Assembly: GCF_000722765.2 (NCBI RefSeq)
Contig: NZ_CP028415.1
Location: 502,501-566,500 of the forward strand
DNA: 64,000 nucleotides
Direction of reading: 5' to 3'
Origin: Streptococcus mitis
Lineage (GTDB): Bacteria; Bacillota; Bacilli; Lactobacillales; Streptococcaceae
The translations under genes and the position numbers were made by a program. Below the pieces are notes generated by a model. It ran no database searches. It saw nothing but the letters and a program-made list of their open reading frames with translations, and was not told the DNA's origin. Positions 30,037 through 37,166 of the stretch are shown here, piece by piece. The stretch's first letter is position 1; the number at the start of each line of letters is the position of its first letter.

Positions 30037-30687
30037 TTAGTTGATTTTCTCGACATAGAGTTGTTTTGCAATGTCCATACTTACTTGTAAGTCCTCGTCT
30101 TTACTAAGGATAGTGAAGGTATTGCTGAAGCCATCAAACTGCTTGACTTGGAGCGAATCACCGATGTGAAGTGAGTGCTTGTCCAGATAATGGAGAATGT
30201 CAAAACTATCGTGCACCCGAGTTAGACGGTAGGATCCACTCTCTTTGATATCAGCTAGTGGTAGGTTATTGATTTCAACTAAGAGTTCTCCCTTGGCAGG
30301 AATAGTTCCTCCGTGAGGGCAGGTCTTGGGGAATCCAAGTAATTTTTCTAGTCTCTCCACGAATAGCTCAGAGACAGTATGTTCCAATACCTCAGCTTCT
30401 TCATGAATCTGGTCACTAGTATAGTCTAAATGATGAACTAGAAAAACTTCAATCAAGCGGTGTTTACGATAGAGCTCAGAGACTAGTTTGAGGCCGAGGT
30501 CAGTCAGTAGATAGCCACATTCCTTGTCCTTGAGGATGAGGTTTTCGCTCTTCATCCGTTTAATCATTTCAGTTACAGCAGGGGGAGAGACTTGCATGCG
30601 GGCAGCAATTTCCTTGTTGGTAATTTTATGCAGGTCTATGCCAATTTCATAAATACACTTTAGATAATCTTCTTTATTCGGGGTCAT
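30037..30687 (-). CDS. psaR: manganese-dependent transcriptional repressor PsaR
   Basis: A 216-residue DtxR/MntR-family repressor. An N-terminal winged helix (about 8-60, with ITNKEIAARMQVSPPAVTEMIKRM) is followed by the metal-binding dimerisation domain (RKHRLIEVFLVHHLDY, HEEAEVLEHTVSE, CPHGGTI) and a C-terminal SH3-like FeoA domain. With Mn(II) it represses psaBCA. The operator found upstream of psaB fits. AGAGGAAA precedes the ATG. The psa operon itself is about 12 kb away, as in pneumococcus. Confidence 0.95.
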   Translation of the reverse strand: MTPNKEDYLKCIYEIGIDLHKITNKEIAARMQVSPPAVTEMIKRMKSENLILKDKECGYLLTDLGLKLVSELYRKHRLIEVFLVHHLDYTSDQIHEEAEVLEHTVSELFVERLEKLLGFPKTCPHGGTIPAKGELLVEINNLPLADIKESGSYRLTRVHDSFDILHYLDKHSLHIGDSLQVKQFDGFSNTFTILSKDEDLQVSMDIAKQLYVEKIN

Positions 30688-30759
30688 TCGTTTCCTCTTG
30701 TCTAATATCTTTATCTAGTATATCAAAAAAAGCTAGATTTCTCTAGCTGTGACTTTTTA

Positions 30760-30768
30760 TGTTATACT
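30760..30768 (+). promoter_or_regulatory. extended -10 promoter of the phosphoesterase gene
   Basis: TGT-TATACT is 31 bases upstream of the start. A nearby palindrome AGCTAGA-TTTC-TCTAGCT (30731-30748) lies between this promoter and psaR and may be a shared control site. Confidence 0.5.
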
Positions 30769-30798
30769 TATTGCAAGAGAAAAAACGAGGAGATGGAT

Positions 30799-31641
30799 AT
30801 GACGAAAATAGCTCTTCTTTCAGATATTCATGGCAATACCACTGCTTTAGAGGCAGTTTTGGCAGATGCTCGGGAGCTAGGAGTGGATGAATACTGGCTT
30901 TTGGGAGACATTCTCATGCCAGGAACAGGGCGTAGAAGGATTTTGGACTTGTTGGATCAACTACCGATTACGGCTAGAGTTTTGGGAAACTGGGAAGACA
31001 GTCTGTGGCATGGTGTCCGTAAGGAATTGGATAGTACTCGTCCCAGTCAACGCTATCTCTTACGCCAGTGCCAGTATGTTTTAGAGGAAATTTCCATAGA
31101 AGAAATTGAACTGCTCCACAGTCAACCACTCCGGATTCATCGTCAGTTTGGGACTTTGACGGTAGGAATTAGCCACCATCTTCCTGATAAGAACTGGGGG
31201 AGAGAGTTGATTCATACTGGAGCGCAAGAGGATTTTGACCGCTTGGTGACCAATCCGCCTTGTGATATTGCTGTTTATGGTCATATTCACCAGCAGTTGC
31301 TTCGTTACGGGACTGGTGGGCAATTGATTGTCAATCCGGGTTCAATTGGCCAGCCTTTCTTTCTAGATGCCCAGTTGCGGAAGGACTTGCGGGCCCAGTA
31401 TATGATTTTAGAGTTTGATGACAAGGGCTTGGTAGATATGGACTTCCGACGGGTAGACTACGATGTGGCAGCTGAATTGCAGTTGGCTAAAGATCTTAAA
31501 CTTCCCTATTTTGAGGTTTATTATGAAAGTCTGGTCAATGGTATCCACCATACTCATCATCAGGAATTTTTGAGAGAACTGGCCCAGAAAGAGGGCTATG
31601 ATAGGGAATTAGATGCCTGGTTAAAAGGTGGTAATGATTGA
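30799..31641 (+). CDS. calcineurin-like metallophosphoesterase
   Basis: A 280-residue phosphoesterase of the MPP superfamily, YfcE-like. The metal motifs are in order: SDIHGN (residues 8-13), LLGDI, LGNWED, a His in SHHLPDK and YGHIHQQ. The substrate is probably a phosphodiester or nucleotide, not identifiable here. An ATG two codons upstream (30793) abuts the GAGGAG ribosome site, so the ATG at 30799 is preferred. Confidence 0.85.
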   Translation: MTKIALLSDIHGNTTALEAVLADARELGVDEYWLLGDILMPGTGRRRILDLLDQLPITARVLGNWEDSLWHGVRKELDSTRPSQRYLLRQCQYVLEEISIEEIELLHSQPLRIHRQFGTLTVGISHHLPDKNWGRELIHTGAQEDFDRLVTNPPCDIAVYGHIHQQLLRYGTGGQLIVNPGSIGQPFFLDAQLRKDLRAQYMILEFDDKGLVDMDFRRVDYDVAAELQLAKDLKLPYFEVYYESLVNGIHHTHHQEFLRELAQKEGYDRELDAWLKGGND

Positions 31642-31665
31642 CATTACAACTAAAAAGGGTATAAT
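31638..31665 (+). promoter_or_regulatory. promoter of the Rrf2-family gene
   Basis: TTGACA (31638-31643) and TATAAT (31660-31665) with a 16-bp spacer. The -35 overlaps the stop codon of the preceding gene. Confidence 0.75.
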
Positions 31666-31716
31666 AATAGAAAAAGAAGAGTAGAGGCAGGGTAGCCTCG
31701 TAAAAAGGAGAAGAGG

Positions 31717-32154
31717 ATGCAAATTCCAAGTAGATTTACCATTGCGACTCATATGCTGATAATTATCGCTCTCAAGGGGCAGGAAAACAAGGTGACCAGT
31801 GATTTTCTGGCTGCTAGTGTCGGGGTCAATCCTGTTATTATCAGAAAGACCTTGTCCCAGTTGAAGAAGGCAGAGCTGATTTCAGTAGCGCGCGGAACGG
31901 GTGGAACAGAGATTGTTAAGGATCTCAAAGACATTAGTCTATTAGATGTTTATCAGGCGGTTGAGTGTCTTGGTAAGACAGGTCAACTCTTCAGTTTCCA
32001 TGACAATCCAAATCCAAATTGCCCAGTCGGATCTCATATTCATGATGTTTTGGATCAAAAATTGGAGAGAATTCAGTTAGCTATGGAGGCAGAGCTTGGT
32101 CAGACCAGTCTAGAACAAGTCGTGGCCGATGCAGAGAGTCAGATGAAGGAGTAA
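31717..32154 (+). CDS. Rrf2-family transcriptional regulator
   Basis: A 145-residue winged-helix regulator. It begins MQIPSRFTIATHMLIII with recognition region VTSDFLAASVGVNPVIIRKTLSQLKKAELI, then the wing with RGTGGTEI. Only two Cys are seen (VECLGK and NPNCPVG), so the three-Cys Fe-S cluster pattern of IscR is missing. It is closer to the YwnA/cluster-free type. It has its own promoter and a terminator right after the stop. Target unknown. Confidence 0.88.
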   Translation: MQIPSRFTIATHMLIIIALKGQENKVTSDFLAASVGVNPVIIRKTLSQLKKAELISVARGTGGTEIVKDLKDISLLDVYQAVECLGKTGQLFSFHDNPNPNCPVGSHIHDVLDQKLERIQLAMEAELGQTSLEQVVADAESQMKE

Positions 32155-32179
32155 GAGGGGTAGATGCCCTCTTTTTTTC
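32154..32179 (+). terminator. terminator after the Rrf2 gene
   Basis: AGAGGG and CCCTCT pair around GTAGATG and are followed by T7. Confidence 0.75.
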
Positions 32180-32222
32180 TTTGGATAATTATGATAGAAT
32201 GAACTCATAAAAGGAGGAAGAA

Positions 32223-33242
32223 ATGTATCTCGTTATAGGAATTGTATTAGCATTTATAGTGTCATTTTGGAAGGATAATAGAAGTTTGTGGAATCCAGTA
32301 TTATTCTTATTATCCCTCATTTCCAGTTATTTTTATCTAGGCTACCTTTTTTATCAAAATGGGTATGAGAAGATTCATTTCGCTTTTTTTATATTTCCCT
32401 TTATTTTACTTCCTTTTTTGCTTTTTCTAAGTGGCATCTTTCTAATCTATAATGGGGTCATTTTGTTGAAGCGAGAGGGACGTTCAAAGGCTAATTATCT
32501 CTCCATGCTCCTTGGAATAGTCATTTTGCTATTTTTTGCTTTGATGTCATTTCGATTGGGAGGACGACATGAATTATTTTACACCAATCACTTTCTAAAT
32601 ATTTTATTTGCATTTATTGCTTATTCTTACTTTATTTTTGGTTTTGCTTTTGTGGCTTTTATTCTGTACTCTATCTTATATCTCTTTATTCCTAAGAAGA
32701 AGCATTATGATTTTATTATCATTCATGGTGCAGGTTTGTTAGACGGAGAAAAGGTAACACCTTTGCTGAAGAGAAGAATTGATAAGGCAGTGGAAGCTTA
32801 TCACAAGTCTAAGAATCCTCATATCAAAATCATTTCCAGTGGTGGTCAAGGAGGAGATGAGAAGATTTCTGAAGCGCAGGCCATTACAAACTATCTTCTT
32901 GAAGAGACAGATGTTCCCCAAGATGCGATTATTCTGGAAGATCAATCAAGGACTACCTACGAGAACCTTCTCTTTTCTAAGAAACTTGGTGAGGAACTGG
33001 TAGCCAAACCTCAATTCCTCTTTGTTACAAATGACTATCATGTTTTTCGTACCAGTACCTATGCGCGTAAGTTAAATATGAAGGGAGATGGCCTCGGATG
33101 TAGGACGGCAGGCTACTACATACCATCTGCTTTTATTCGGGAGTACGTAGCGCTCTGTGTCAAGATGAAATGGCTCTTCCTTGCCTTATATGTCCTGCTG
33201 TTAGTTATCATTTTGTTAGCCTATAAAGGGGTTATTTGGTAG
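32223..33242 (+). CDS. YdcF/SanA-family membrane protein (DUF218)
   Basis: A 339-residue protein with about five N-terminal TM helices (residues 1-155), then a soluble DUF218 domain (about 160-300) with HGAGLLDGEKVTPLLKRRIDKA, SGGQGGDE, EDQSRTTYEN and TNDYHVFRT, and a last TM helix near the C-terminus. DUF218 proteins such as SanA and YdcF are linked to envelope integrity, with uncertain chemistry. AAGGAGG precedes the ATG. Confidence 0.85.
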   Translation: MYLVIGIVLAFIVSFWKDNRSLWNPVLFLLSLISSYFYLGYLFYQNGYEKIHFAFFIFPFILLPFLLFLSGIFLIYNGVILLKREGRSKANYLSMLLGIVILLFFALMSFRLGGRHELFYTNHFLNILFAFIAYSYFIFGFAFVAFILYSILYLFIPKKKHYDFIIIHGAGLLDGEKVTPLLKRRIDKAVEAYHKSKNPHIKIISSGGQGGDEKISEAQAITNYLLEETDVPQDAIILEDQSRTTYENLLFSKKLGEELVAKPQFLFVTNDYHVFRTSTYARKLNMKGDGLGCRTAGYYIPSAFIREYVALCVKMKWLFLALYVLLLVIILLAYKGVIW

Positions 33243-33256
33243 TTAGATTTTATTAA

Positions 33257-33304
33257 AAAAGACTTAGAATGCACATGAAAGTCTGTGTTCTAGGTCTTTT
33301 GTTT
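33257..33304 (+). terminator. terminator after the YdcF-like gene
   Basis: AAAAGACTTAGAATGCACA pairs imperfectly with TGTGTTCTAGGTCTTTT. T residues occur on both strands, so it can serve the convergent gene too. Confidence 0.75.
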
Positions 33305-33330
33305 TATATACATTTGATTTTTGAAAGCTA

Positions 33331-34404
33331 CTATCTATTCTTCCAGGCTTGGTAACGGGTATCAATTAATAATTGGGTAAGACGTCCCATAGTTTCCCTT
33401 TCTTCTGGAGTGAGGAATTGAACTTGGACGAATAGATGACGAATGTGTTCGATAGCTTTTAAGGAAGACAGGTCATTGATGGAGCTAATCCCAGCATCTA
33501 GAATGGTGCCAAAGAAGAGGTCGAAATAGAGCTGGAGTTCCTCATCAGGGACTGTGGCCACCCATTCTTTGAAGGTTATGTCAATTTGTTGGCTATCACT
33601 GTTGGTTTTATCCAGTTGGACGAAGTGCTTGTCCTCAATCTGCCAACTAAAGGTATCGTGCTGGGCGATACCACCCAAGGCAGTACTGTGCACGATGATT
33701 TGGTGGTTAGGAATTTCCATCATCATACCGATAATAGACCCTTGTGGGATGAAGACCTTGGTTCTATCCATTATCCTTTGATAGCCCTCGGTTTGTGTCA
33801 GTTCTTTGTGGAGACCAGGCGCATCAAAGGTATAAACTGCTGTGATTTGATTTTGTAAACTTTTCTCAATTTGACTAGCCGCATAGATGGCTAGATTGCC
33901 TCCCTTGGAATGCCCAGCCAGAATGACCTTTTGCTTAGGATGTTGGGCAAAAAAGTTCTTTAAATAGCGGAGAGCGTGCTTTTGAGCAGGAATTTCCTTC
34001 ATATAGGTCAGGTGGAAATCTTCCTTCCAGCCAATGATACTATCATCTGTCCCACGAAAGACAATCAGATAGGTATCGAGAGTGAGGCGGTAGGTCATAG
34101 CCGCAAACTGTTTTTGCAATTCAGGATCAATGTCATTGATAAAATGGGAGAGTTTGCAATTTTTGAAGCGCTTGTGTTGAGATAGCTCATCCAATAGCTG
34201 GAGACGATTTTTGCTGGTCAACATGTTAGGCTCCCTTGGAACCTGAGGTACCAGGTCTAAAAGTCGCTGAGGAACTGTAGAGACCAGATTATCAAAGGAG
34301 AGGTAGGTGGTTTCTGTTAAGGCTAGAATATCTAATTCATTCAAAGGAAGGTCGTAAAAGGAATCGTAAGCGACATCTTTCAGATAATCAAAAATATTGA
34401 CCAT
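33331..34404 (-). CDS. DUF2974 lipase-like alpha/beta hydrolase
   Basis: A 357-residue protein of the Mbeg1-like/DUF2974 family. The nucleophile elbow GHSKGGNLA is at about residues 163-171. YLIVFRGTDDSIIGWKEDF upstream is the family oxyanion region, and YTFDAPGLH follows. There is no signal peptide, so it is likely cytoplasmic. Lipase or esterase activity is inferred from fold. GGAGCT precedes the ATG. Confidence 0.82.
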   Translation of the reverse strand: MVNIFDYLKDVAYDSFYDLPLNELDILALTETTYLSFDNLVSTVPQRLLDLVPQVPREPNMLTSKNRLQLLDELSQHKRFKNCKLSHFINDIDPELQKQFAAMTYRLTLDTYLIVFRGTDDSIIGWKEDFHLTYMKEIPAQKHALRYLKNFFAQHPKQKVILAGHSKGGNLAIYAASQIEKSLQNQITAVYTFDAPGLHKELTQTEGYQRIMDRTKVFIPQGSIIGMMMEIPNHQIIVHSTALGGIAQHDTFSWQIEDKHFVQLDKTNSDSQQIDITFKEWVATVPDEELQLYFDLFFGTILDAGISSINDLSSLKAIEHIRHLFVQVQFLTPEERETMGRLTQLLIDTRYQAWKNR

Positions 34405-34501
34405 AAGAGCTCCTTTCTTTTCTTTATCTTATCAAATTTCCCTCAAATTAGCTAGTAGGGTTGCCTCACTTTGTTATCTAAAAACAAGCTATTTCAAATT
34501 C

Positions 34502-34606
34502 ATACTCTTCGAAAATCAAATTCAAACCACGTCAACGTCGCCTTGCCGTACTCAAGTACAGCCTACGGCTAGTTTCCTAGTTTGCTCTTTGATTTTCATT
34601 GAGTAT
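34502..34606 (-). repeat. BOX element (A-C type, short)
   Basis: It starts ATACTCTTCGAAAATC and ends GATTTTCATTGAGTAT, the reverse orientation of the BOX at 14495, with GCCTTGCCGTACTCAAGTAC inside and no boxB unit. It ends about 30 bases before the promoter of the response-regulator gene. Confidence 0.85.
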
Positions 34607-34636
34607 CAGTTTCAGATCTTCTAGCATGGAAAAATC

Positions 34637-34645
34637 TGTTATAAT
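34637..34645 (+). promoter_or_regulatory. extended -10 promoter of the two-component operon
   Basis: TGT-TATAAT is 20 bases upstream of the start codon, giving a very short leader that holds only the AAGGAG ribosome site. Confidence 0.55.
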
Positions 34646-34664
34646 AATAGAAAAGGAGAATCAG

Positions 34665-35342
34665 ATGCACAAGATTTTATTAGTAGAAGATGATCAGGTC
34701 ATTCGTCAACAGGTCGGGAAAATGCTCTCTGAATGGGGATTTGAAGTGGTTCTGGTAGAAGACTTTATGGAAGTTTTGAGTCTATTTGTTCAGTCGGAGC
34801 CTCATCTGGTCCTCATGGATATTGGATTGCCCTTTTTTAACGGCTATCACTGGTGTCAGGAAATTCGCAAGATTTCCAAGGTGCCTATCATGTTTCTGTC
34901 TTCGAGAGACCAGGCTATGGATATTGTCATGGCAATCAATATGGGGGCGGATGACTTTGTGACCAAGCCTTTTGACCAGCAGGTTCTTTTAGCCAAGGTT
35001 CAGGGCTTGTTGCGTCGTTCCTATGAGTTTGGGCGTGACGAGAGTTTACTGGAATATGCTGGTGTTATCCTCAATACCAAATCAATGGATTTACATTATC
35101 AAGGGCAAGTCTTGAATTTGACTAAGAATGAATTCCAGATTTTACGCGTTTTGTTTGAGCATGCGGGCAATATTGTAGCGCGTGATGACCTCATGCGGGA
35201 ACTTTGGAACAGTGACTTTTTCATTGATGATAATACCCTCTCTGTCAATGTGGCTCGTTTGCGTAAAAAATTGGAAGAGCAGGGCTTGGTAGGATTTATC
35301 GAGACCAAGAAAGGGATAGGGTACGGACTGAAGCATGCTTGA
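34665..35342 (+). CDS. OmpR-family response regulator
   Basis: A 225-residue regulator. The receiver domain (1-115) has the acidic pair VEDDQ, phospho-Asp in LVLMDIGLPF (about 52), the Ser in FLSSRD and Lys in VTKPFD. The C-terminal winged helix (about 130-222) has LTKNEFQILRVLFEH and LSVNVARLRKKLEE. AAGGAG sets the start at 34665, although the frame is open upstream. The kinase gene overlaps by eight bases. The pair resembles pneumococcal TCS01 by position (from memory). Confidence 0.92.
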   Translation: MHKILLVEDDQVIRQQVGKMLSEWGFEVVLVEDFMEVLSLFVQSEPHLVLMDIGLPFFNGYHWCQEIRKISKVPIMFLSSRDQAMDIVMAINMGADDFVTKPFDQQVLLAKVQGLLRRSYEFGRDESLLEYAGVILNTKSMDLHYQGQVLNLTKNEFQILRVLFEHAGNIVARDDLMRELWNSDFFIDDNTLSVNVARLRKKLEEQGLVGFIETKKGIGYGLKHA

Positions 35343-36309
35343 TTGGAAACAATTTTTTCTAGCCTATCTGCATTCCCGTAGTCGTCTGTTTGTCTATCTG
35401 ATTTCTTTGACGTTTCTGGTCTTACTCTTTCAGTTTTTATTTGCCAGTTTGGGAATTTACTTTCTCTACTTTTTCCTCTTGTGTTGCTTTGTAACCATCT
35501 TATTTTTCACTTGGGACATATTGGTAGAAATGCAGGTCTATCGTCAGGAACTTCTCTACGGTGAGAGGGAAGCCAAATCTCCTTTGGAAATAGCTTTAGC
35601 AGAAAAATTAGAAGCGCGTGAGATGGAACTCTATCAGCAGAGGTCAGACGCAGAAAGAAAACTGACGGATTTGCTGGATTACTATACCTTGTGGGTCCAT
35701 CAGATAAAGACCCCCATTGCAGCCAGTCAACTCTTAGTTGCAGAAGTAGCCGACCGCCAACTGAAGCAGCAATTAGAACAGGAAATTTTCAAGATTGACT
35801 CCTATACCAATCTAGTCTTACAATACCTGCGTTTAGAAAGTTTTCATGATGATTTGGTCTTAAAGCAGGTTCAAATTGAGGACTTGGTCAAGGAAATAAT
35901 TCGTAAATATGCTCTTTTCTTTATTCAAAAAGGCCTAAATGTCAATCTACATGACCTTGATAAAGAAATCGTGACGGATAAAAAGTGGCTGCTAGTGGTC
36001 ATTGAACAAATTATCTCAAATAGTCTCAAGTACACCAAGGAAGGTGGTCTGGAGATTTATATGGAAGGCCAGGAACTCTGTATAAAGGATACAGGAATCG
36101 GGATAAAAAACAGTGATGTCCTCCGAGTCTTTGAACGTGGTTTCTCAGGATATAATGGACGCCTAACCCAACAGTCATCTGGACTTGGACTTTACCTATC
36201 TAAGAAAATTTCTGAAGAATTGGGTCACCAGATTCGTATTGAGTCTGAGGTTGGAAAAGGAACGATAGTGCGGATTCAGTTTGCTCAAGTGAACCTAGTC
36301 CTTGAGTGA
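35335..36309 (+). CDS. intramembrane-sensing histidine kinase (BceS-like)
   Basis: A 324-residue kinase. Two TM helices (about 14-36 and 39-60) have almost no extracellular loop, the layout of intramembrane-sensing kinases. The H-box is LWVHQIKTPIAASQ (about residue 122), close to BceS-type kinases. The N-box is in EQIISNSLKYT, G1 in DTGIGIK, G2 in SSGLGLYL. BceS-like kinases usually sense through a BceAB transporter, and none is adjacent. The gene overlaps the regulator by eight bases. Confidence 0.9.
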   Translation: MLDWKQFFLAYLHSRSRLFVYLISLTFLVLLFQFLFASLGIYFLYFFLLCCFVTILFFTWDILVEMQVYRQELLYGEREAKSPLEIALAEKLEAREMELYQQRSDAERKLTDLLDYYTLWVHQIKTPIAASQLLVAEVADRQLKQQLEQEIFKIDSYTNLVLQYLRLESFHDDLVLKQVQIEDLVKEIIRKYALFFIQKGLNVNLHDLDKEIVTDKKWLLVVIEQIISNSLKYTKEGGLEIYMEGQELCIKDTGIGIKNSDVLRVFERGFSGYNGRLTQQSSGLGLYLSKKISEELGHQIRIESEVGKGTIVRIQFAQVNLVLE

Positions 36310-36420
36310 GCAGAGACAATGAGTTTTTACCCAATCTCTTTTTGCTATATTTCAGGATATTTGAAGACTGTTTTTTACAAAACCAATAATAGAATTTTTA
36401 ATACAGAATATAGTATAAAT

Positions 36421-36707
36421 ACTGGTTCAAAGTGAAGTTTTGTATGCTTTATACTTTTGTTGAGTATAAAATCTATAATCTAAGGGTGAATTACAAAAAT
36501 TAATTTGAGATGAAGTGAATTGTAGACTTGGGAAATGTCTCCTATTCGATTTCAGAATGAATCGTTGATACAGGATTAAAAGAACTGCAGCTTTCTTTTT
36601 ATTTTGAATGAGATAGGTGTATATAGATTTGTGTAACTGGTGTAGAACTGTTTCCAAGAATTTATTGAATGTATCGAATACACACATTCTATTGATTTTG
36701 AACCAGT
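36421..36707. repeat. AT-rich segment bounded by 11-bp inverted repeats (possible MITE)
   Basis: ACTGGTTCAAA at 36421-36431 is matched by its exact reverse complement at 36697-36707. The 287-base segment is AT-rich and has no supportable gene. An internal hairpin TTATAC...GTATAA is near 36450-36472. I see no clear target-site duplication, so a miniature mobile element is only a hypothesis. The rest of 36310-36757 holds nothing else recognisable except the promoter of the next pseudogene. Confidence 0.4.
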
Positions 36708-36721
36708 TTTTAATTTCTAAA

Positions 36722-36730
36722 TGTTATAAT
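36722..36730 (+). promoter_or_regulatory. extended -10 promoter before the decayed XRE gene
   Basis: TGT-TATAAT followed by an AAAAGGAG ribosome site. Both are intact although the coding region is broken. Confidence 0.5.
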
Positions 36731-36757
36731 AGTTTTATCAAGTAAAAGGAGACTGCC

Positions 36758-36964
36758 ATGATTGGAGACAATATAAAATTCTTACGAAAATCACATAATC
36801 TGATATAACCAGATTTTCACGGATTGTGGGTGTGTCACGAAATAGCCTAAATCGTTAGAAAAACTGAAAAAGCTTACTTTCAATAGAAGTATTAGAAATA
36901 TTCATTTTACATCTATCAAAGAAACATGGGATAGACCTATATTTTACAAAATAGCAAATTATAT
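36758..36964 (+). pseudogene. decayed XRE-family helix-turn-helix regulator
   Basis: The ATG opens MIGDNIKFLRKSHNLI and then a TAA at 36806. In the same frame the helix-turn-helix continues as PDFSRIVGVSRNSLNR, then TAG, a KN pair and TGA where an intact gene would read YENG, then KSLLSIEVLEI. The N-terminus resembles XRE regulators such as PezA. Three nonsense changes (CAA to TAA, TAT to TAG, GGA to TGA) explain the loss, and the frame closes again near 36950. No cognate toxin is next to it. Confidence 0.65.
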
Positions 36965-36965
36965 T

Positions 36966-37166
36966 TTGAATGATAGTAAAAACGGCAGTACTTGTGTGAT
37001 TTACAATTATTGCACTCAATGTCCGAGTATCGCACTATCTGAAATAGGGAATAGTAGAGATTGTTCTGCGATATGTAAAAAACGCATTAGCAAGGAGTAT
37101 CGTATATGCTACCATATCTTAAAACTATTAGATGGTATCTCTTCTTTAATTTTCTTTTTGGTGTAG
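36966..37166 (+). other. short Cys-rich reading frame between the pseudogene and the ABC exporter
   Basis: A 66-codon frame from a TTG, with no good ribosome site. It holds five Cys in its first half (CVIYNYCTQC, then RDCSAICKK). It runs open upstream to at least 36903 without an ATG and overlaps the start of the exporter gene. It may be a relic of a decayed gene or just chance. I cannot assign a function. Confidence 0.2.

Noticed and set aside
36427..36687. 86-codon minus-strand frame in the AT-rich inverted-repeat segment
   Set aside because: It has no ribosome site or recognisable family and its composition matches non-coding AT-rich DNA.
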